Of a stretch of 5,036 bases of DNA, positions 4,977 to 5,036 are shown one piece after another (within the stretch, counting starts at the first letter, position 1; each line of letters opens with the position of its first letter). This DNA is from Actinomycetes bacterium (lineage in GTDB: Bacteria; Actinomycetota; Acidimicrobiia; Acidimicrobiales; Palsa-688). Made by a program: the position numbers and the translations under genes. Under the pieces are notes generated by a model. The model was not told the DNA's origin. It saw only the letters and a program-made list of their open reading frames with translations, and searched no databases. The stretch lies in assembly GCA_021821705.1 (NCBI GenBank), contig JAKACE010000184.1:1-5036 (forward strand), in the 5' to 3' direction.

Positions 4977-5036
4977 TTGAAGGTGCCCGACCTGTTGATC
5001 GCCACCGACTCGGCTGCCGTGTACGACGACGTCCGT
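4977..5036 (+). CDS. Start of a plus-strand gene, possibly response-regulator-like, cut by window edge
   Basis: Twenty codons are open from TTG 4977 to the window end, reading (M)KVPDLLIATDSAAVYDDVR. A hydrophobic first strand (DLLIATD) followed by an acidic-start helix (SAAVYDDVR) is what the start of a receiver (REC) or similar alpha/beta domain looks like, and actinobacterial response-regulator-like proteins begin this way. Eighteen residues past the second possible start are too few to prove it; a Rossmann-type or universal-stress-type domain would also fit. GTG 4983 is the alternative start, giving a more usual PDLL N-terminus but worse Shine-Dalgarno spacing. It is divergent from the STAS gene across 98 bases, so the two may share a control region. 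Confidence 0.5.
   Translation, partial: MKVPDLLIATDSAAVYDDVR

Noticed and set aside
1..5036. tRNA, rRNA, CRISPR, insertion sequence, prophage or defence genes
   Set aside because: No cloverleaf, repeat-spacer pattern, transposase or terminal inverted repeats were seen; composition and gene packing look uniform.

Overview
This is a GC-rich, gene-dense stretch of an actinobacterial chromosome. The best clue is a complete WhiB-family gene, a family essentially confined to Actinomycetota and their phages. A tandem pair of ArsA/Get3-like ATPases of the kind found in actinobacteria supports this, as do the GTG and TTG starts behind good Shine-Dalgarno sites. The class cannot be fixed from 5 kb; an Acidimicrobiia-like lineage would fit but is a guess. 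I see no IS element, tRNA, rRNA, CRISPR array or other sign of mobility.

Layout, left to right. (1) An alpha/beta hydrolase on the minus strand (785 to beyond the left edge). It is divergent from (2) a plus-strand PAP2-superfamily membrane protein (902-1720) whose catalytic motifs are partly lost. (3) A large hairpin (1725-1782) fills the gap where PAP2 converges on (4) a minus-strand WhiB-type regulator (1794-2045). (5) The whiB promoter region and a potentially structured leader (2123-2170) separate whiB from (6) a divergent two-gene operon of ArsA/Get3-like ATPases (2206-3273 and 3270-4358), which overlap by four bases. (7) A 151-bp non-coding, hairpin-rich gap precedes (8) a convergent minus-strand STAS-domain anti-sigma-factor antagonist (4510-4878). 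(9) Divergent from that, the first 20 codons of a plus-strand gene, possibly response-regulator-like, run off the right edge.

The ATPase pair is the most interesting part. The first protein keeps the signature lysine of the Walker A loop (GKGGVGKTT) but has no aspartate where the switch I Asp should be. The second has lost the signature lysine (GPGGVGKTS) but keeps the switch I Asp (TIDPAR). In Get3/ArsA dimers the lysine reaches across to the partner's nucleotide. The two proteins therefore look like halves of a heterodimer with one complete composite ATPase site. The pair resembles Mycobacterium tuberculosis Rv3679/Rv3680, which also lie beside a whiB gene (whiB4), although the WhiB here looks like a different subclass.

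The remaining genes (hydrolase, PAP2, STAS, partial gene) look like ordinary chromosomal neighbours with no demonstrable functional link to the ATPases.
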